Positions 5,162 through 5,174 of a stretch of 5,174 nt of DNA are shown in pieces. Each line of letters starts with the position of its first letter. Position 1 is the first letter of the stretch. A model generated the notes under the pieces. It was not told the DNA's origin. It saw nothing but the letters and a program-made list of their open reading frames with translations, and made no database searches. Origin of the DNA: Syntrophomonadaceae bacterium. Lineage in GTDB: Bacteria; Bacillota; Ch66; Ch109. The stretch is from contig JAAZDI010000020.1 in NCBI GenBank assembly GCA_012512295.1, positions 1 through 5,174 on the forward strand, read 5' to 3'. The translations under genes and the position numbers were made by a program.

Positions 5162-5174
5162 GTGAAGTTTAAAG
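5162..5174 (+). CDS. Start of a following gene (only four codons visible)
   Basis: A GTG codon, 7 nt after the ribosome binding site AAGGGAG (5148-5154), opens a frame reading M-K-F-K up to the window edge. The strong ribosome binding site and the terminator upstream suggest a real gene start. The product cannot be told from four residues. In many spore-forming Firmicutes gin is followed by an Orn/Lys/Arg decarboxylase-family gene and tmk, so one of these is a reasonable guess from context only. Confidence 0.55.

Overview
The window looks like chromosomal DNA from an anaerobic, endospore-forming member of the Firmicutes (Clostridia; Peptococcaceae- or Moorella-like would fit). Two observations support this. 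Ferredoxin-dependent 2-oxoacid metabolism sits next to heterodisulfide-reductase-type genes, and a Gin/CsfB anti-sigma gene, known from endospore formers, is present. All genes are on the + strand. Every complete gene except gin and the ambiguous hdrB-like gene starts with GTG, each behind a purine-rich ribosome binding site.

Bases 1-2794 encode a four-subunit 2-oxoacid:ferredoxin oxidoreductase: alpha (5'-truncated by the window edge), a 249-nt gap with no gene, then beta, gamma and a 2x[4Fe-4S] ferredoxin-like delta subunit. Together they would decarboxylate a 2-oxoacid with TPP, form the acyl-CoA and pass low-potential electrons through Fe-S clusters to ferredoxin. The substrate (branched-chain 2-oxoacid, 2-oxoglutarate or other) cannot be settled from sequence alone. 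A strong hairpin with a moderately T-rich tail follows delta and probably ends this operon.

Bases 2990-4573 hold a second transcription unit. A consensus extended -10 promoter lies about 25 nt before an HdrC-like iron-sulfur protein gene. That gene overlaps by 4 nt an HdrB-like reading frame with two complete CCG cysteine domains. No HdrA flavoprotein is present in the window. The pair resembles a stand-alone HdrBC electron-transfer or disulfide-reducing module, possibly linked to the neighbouring ferredoxin-reducing enzyme. The HdrB reading frame carries 50 codons upstream of the usual family N terminus, so its start is uncertain.

Bases 4574-5087 belong to sporulation. A 216-nt region with inverted repeats and a plausible forespore (sigma-F/sigma-G type) promoter leads into gin, encoding a small zinc-finger anti-sigma factor, which is closed by a good intrinsic terminator. 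The last 13 bases are the start of another gene with a GTG start and a ribosome binding site.

I see no mobile element, CRISPR array, tRNA or rRNA. The points most worth a second look are the HdrA-less hdrCB pair beside the oxidoreductase, the hdrB start, the forespore promoter of gin, and the long non-coding gap with a stop-codon hairpin inside the oxidoreductase operon.
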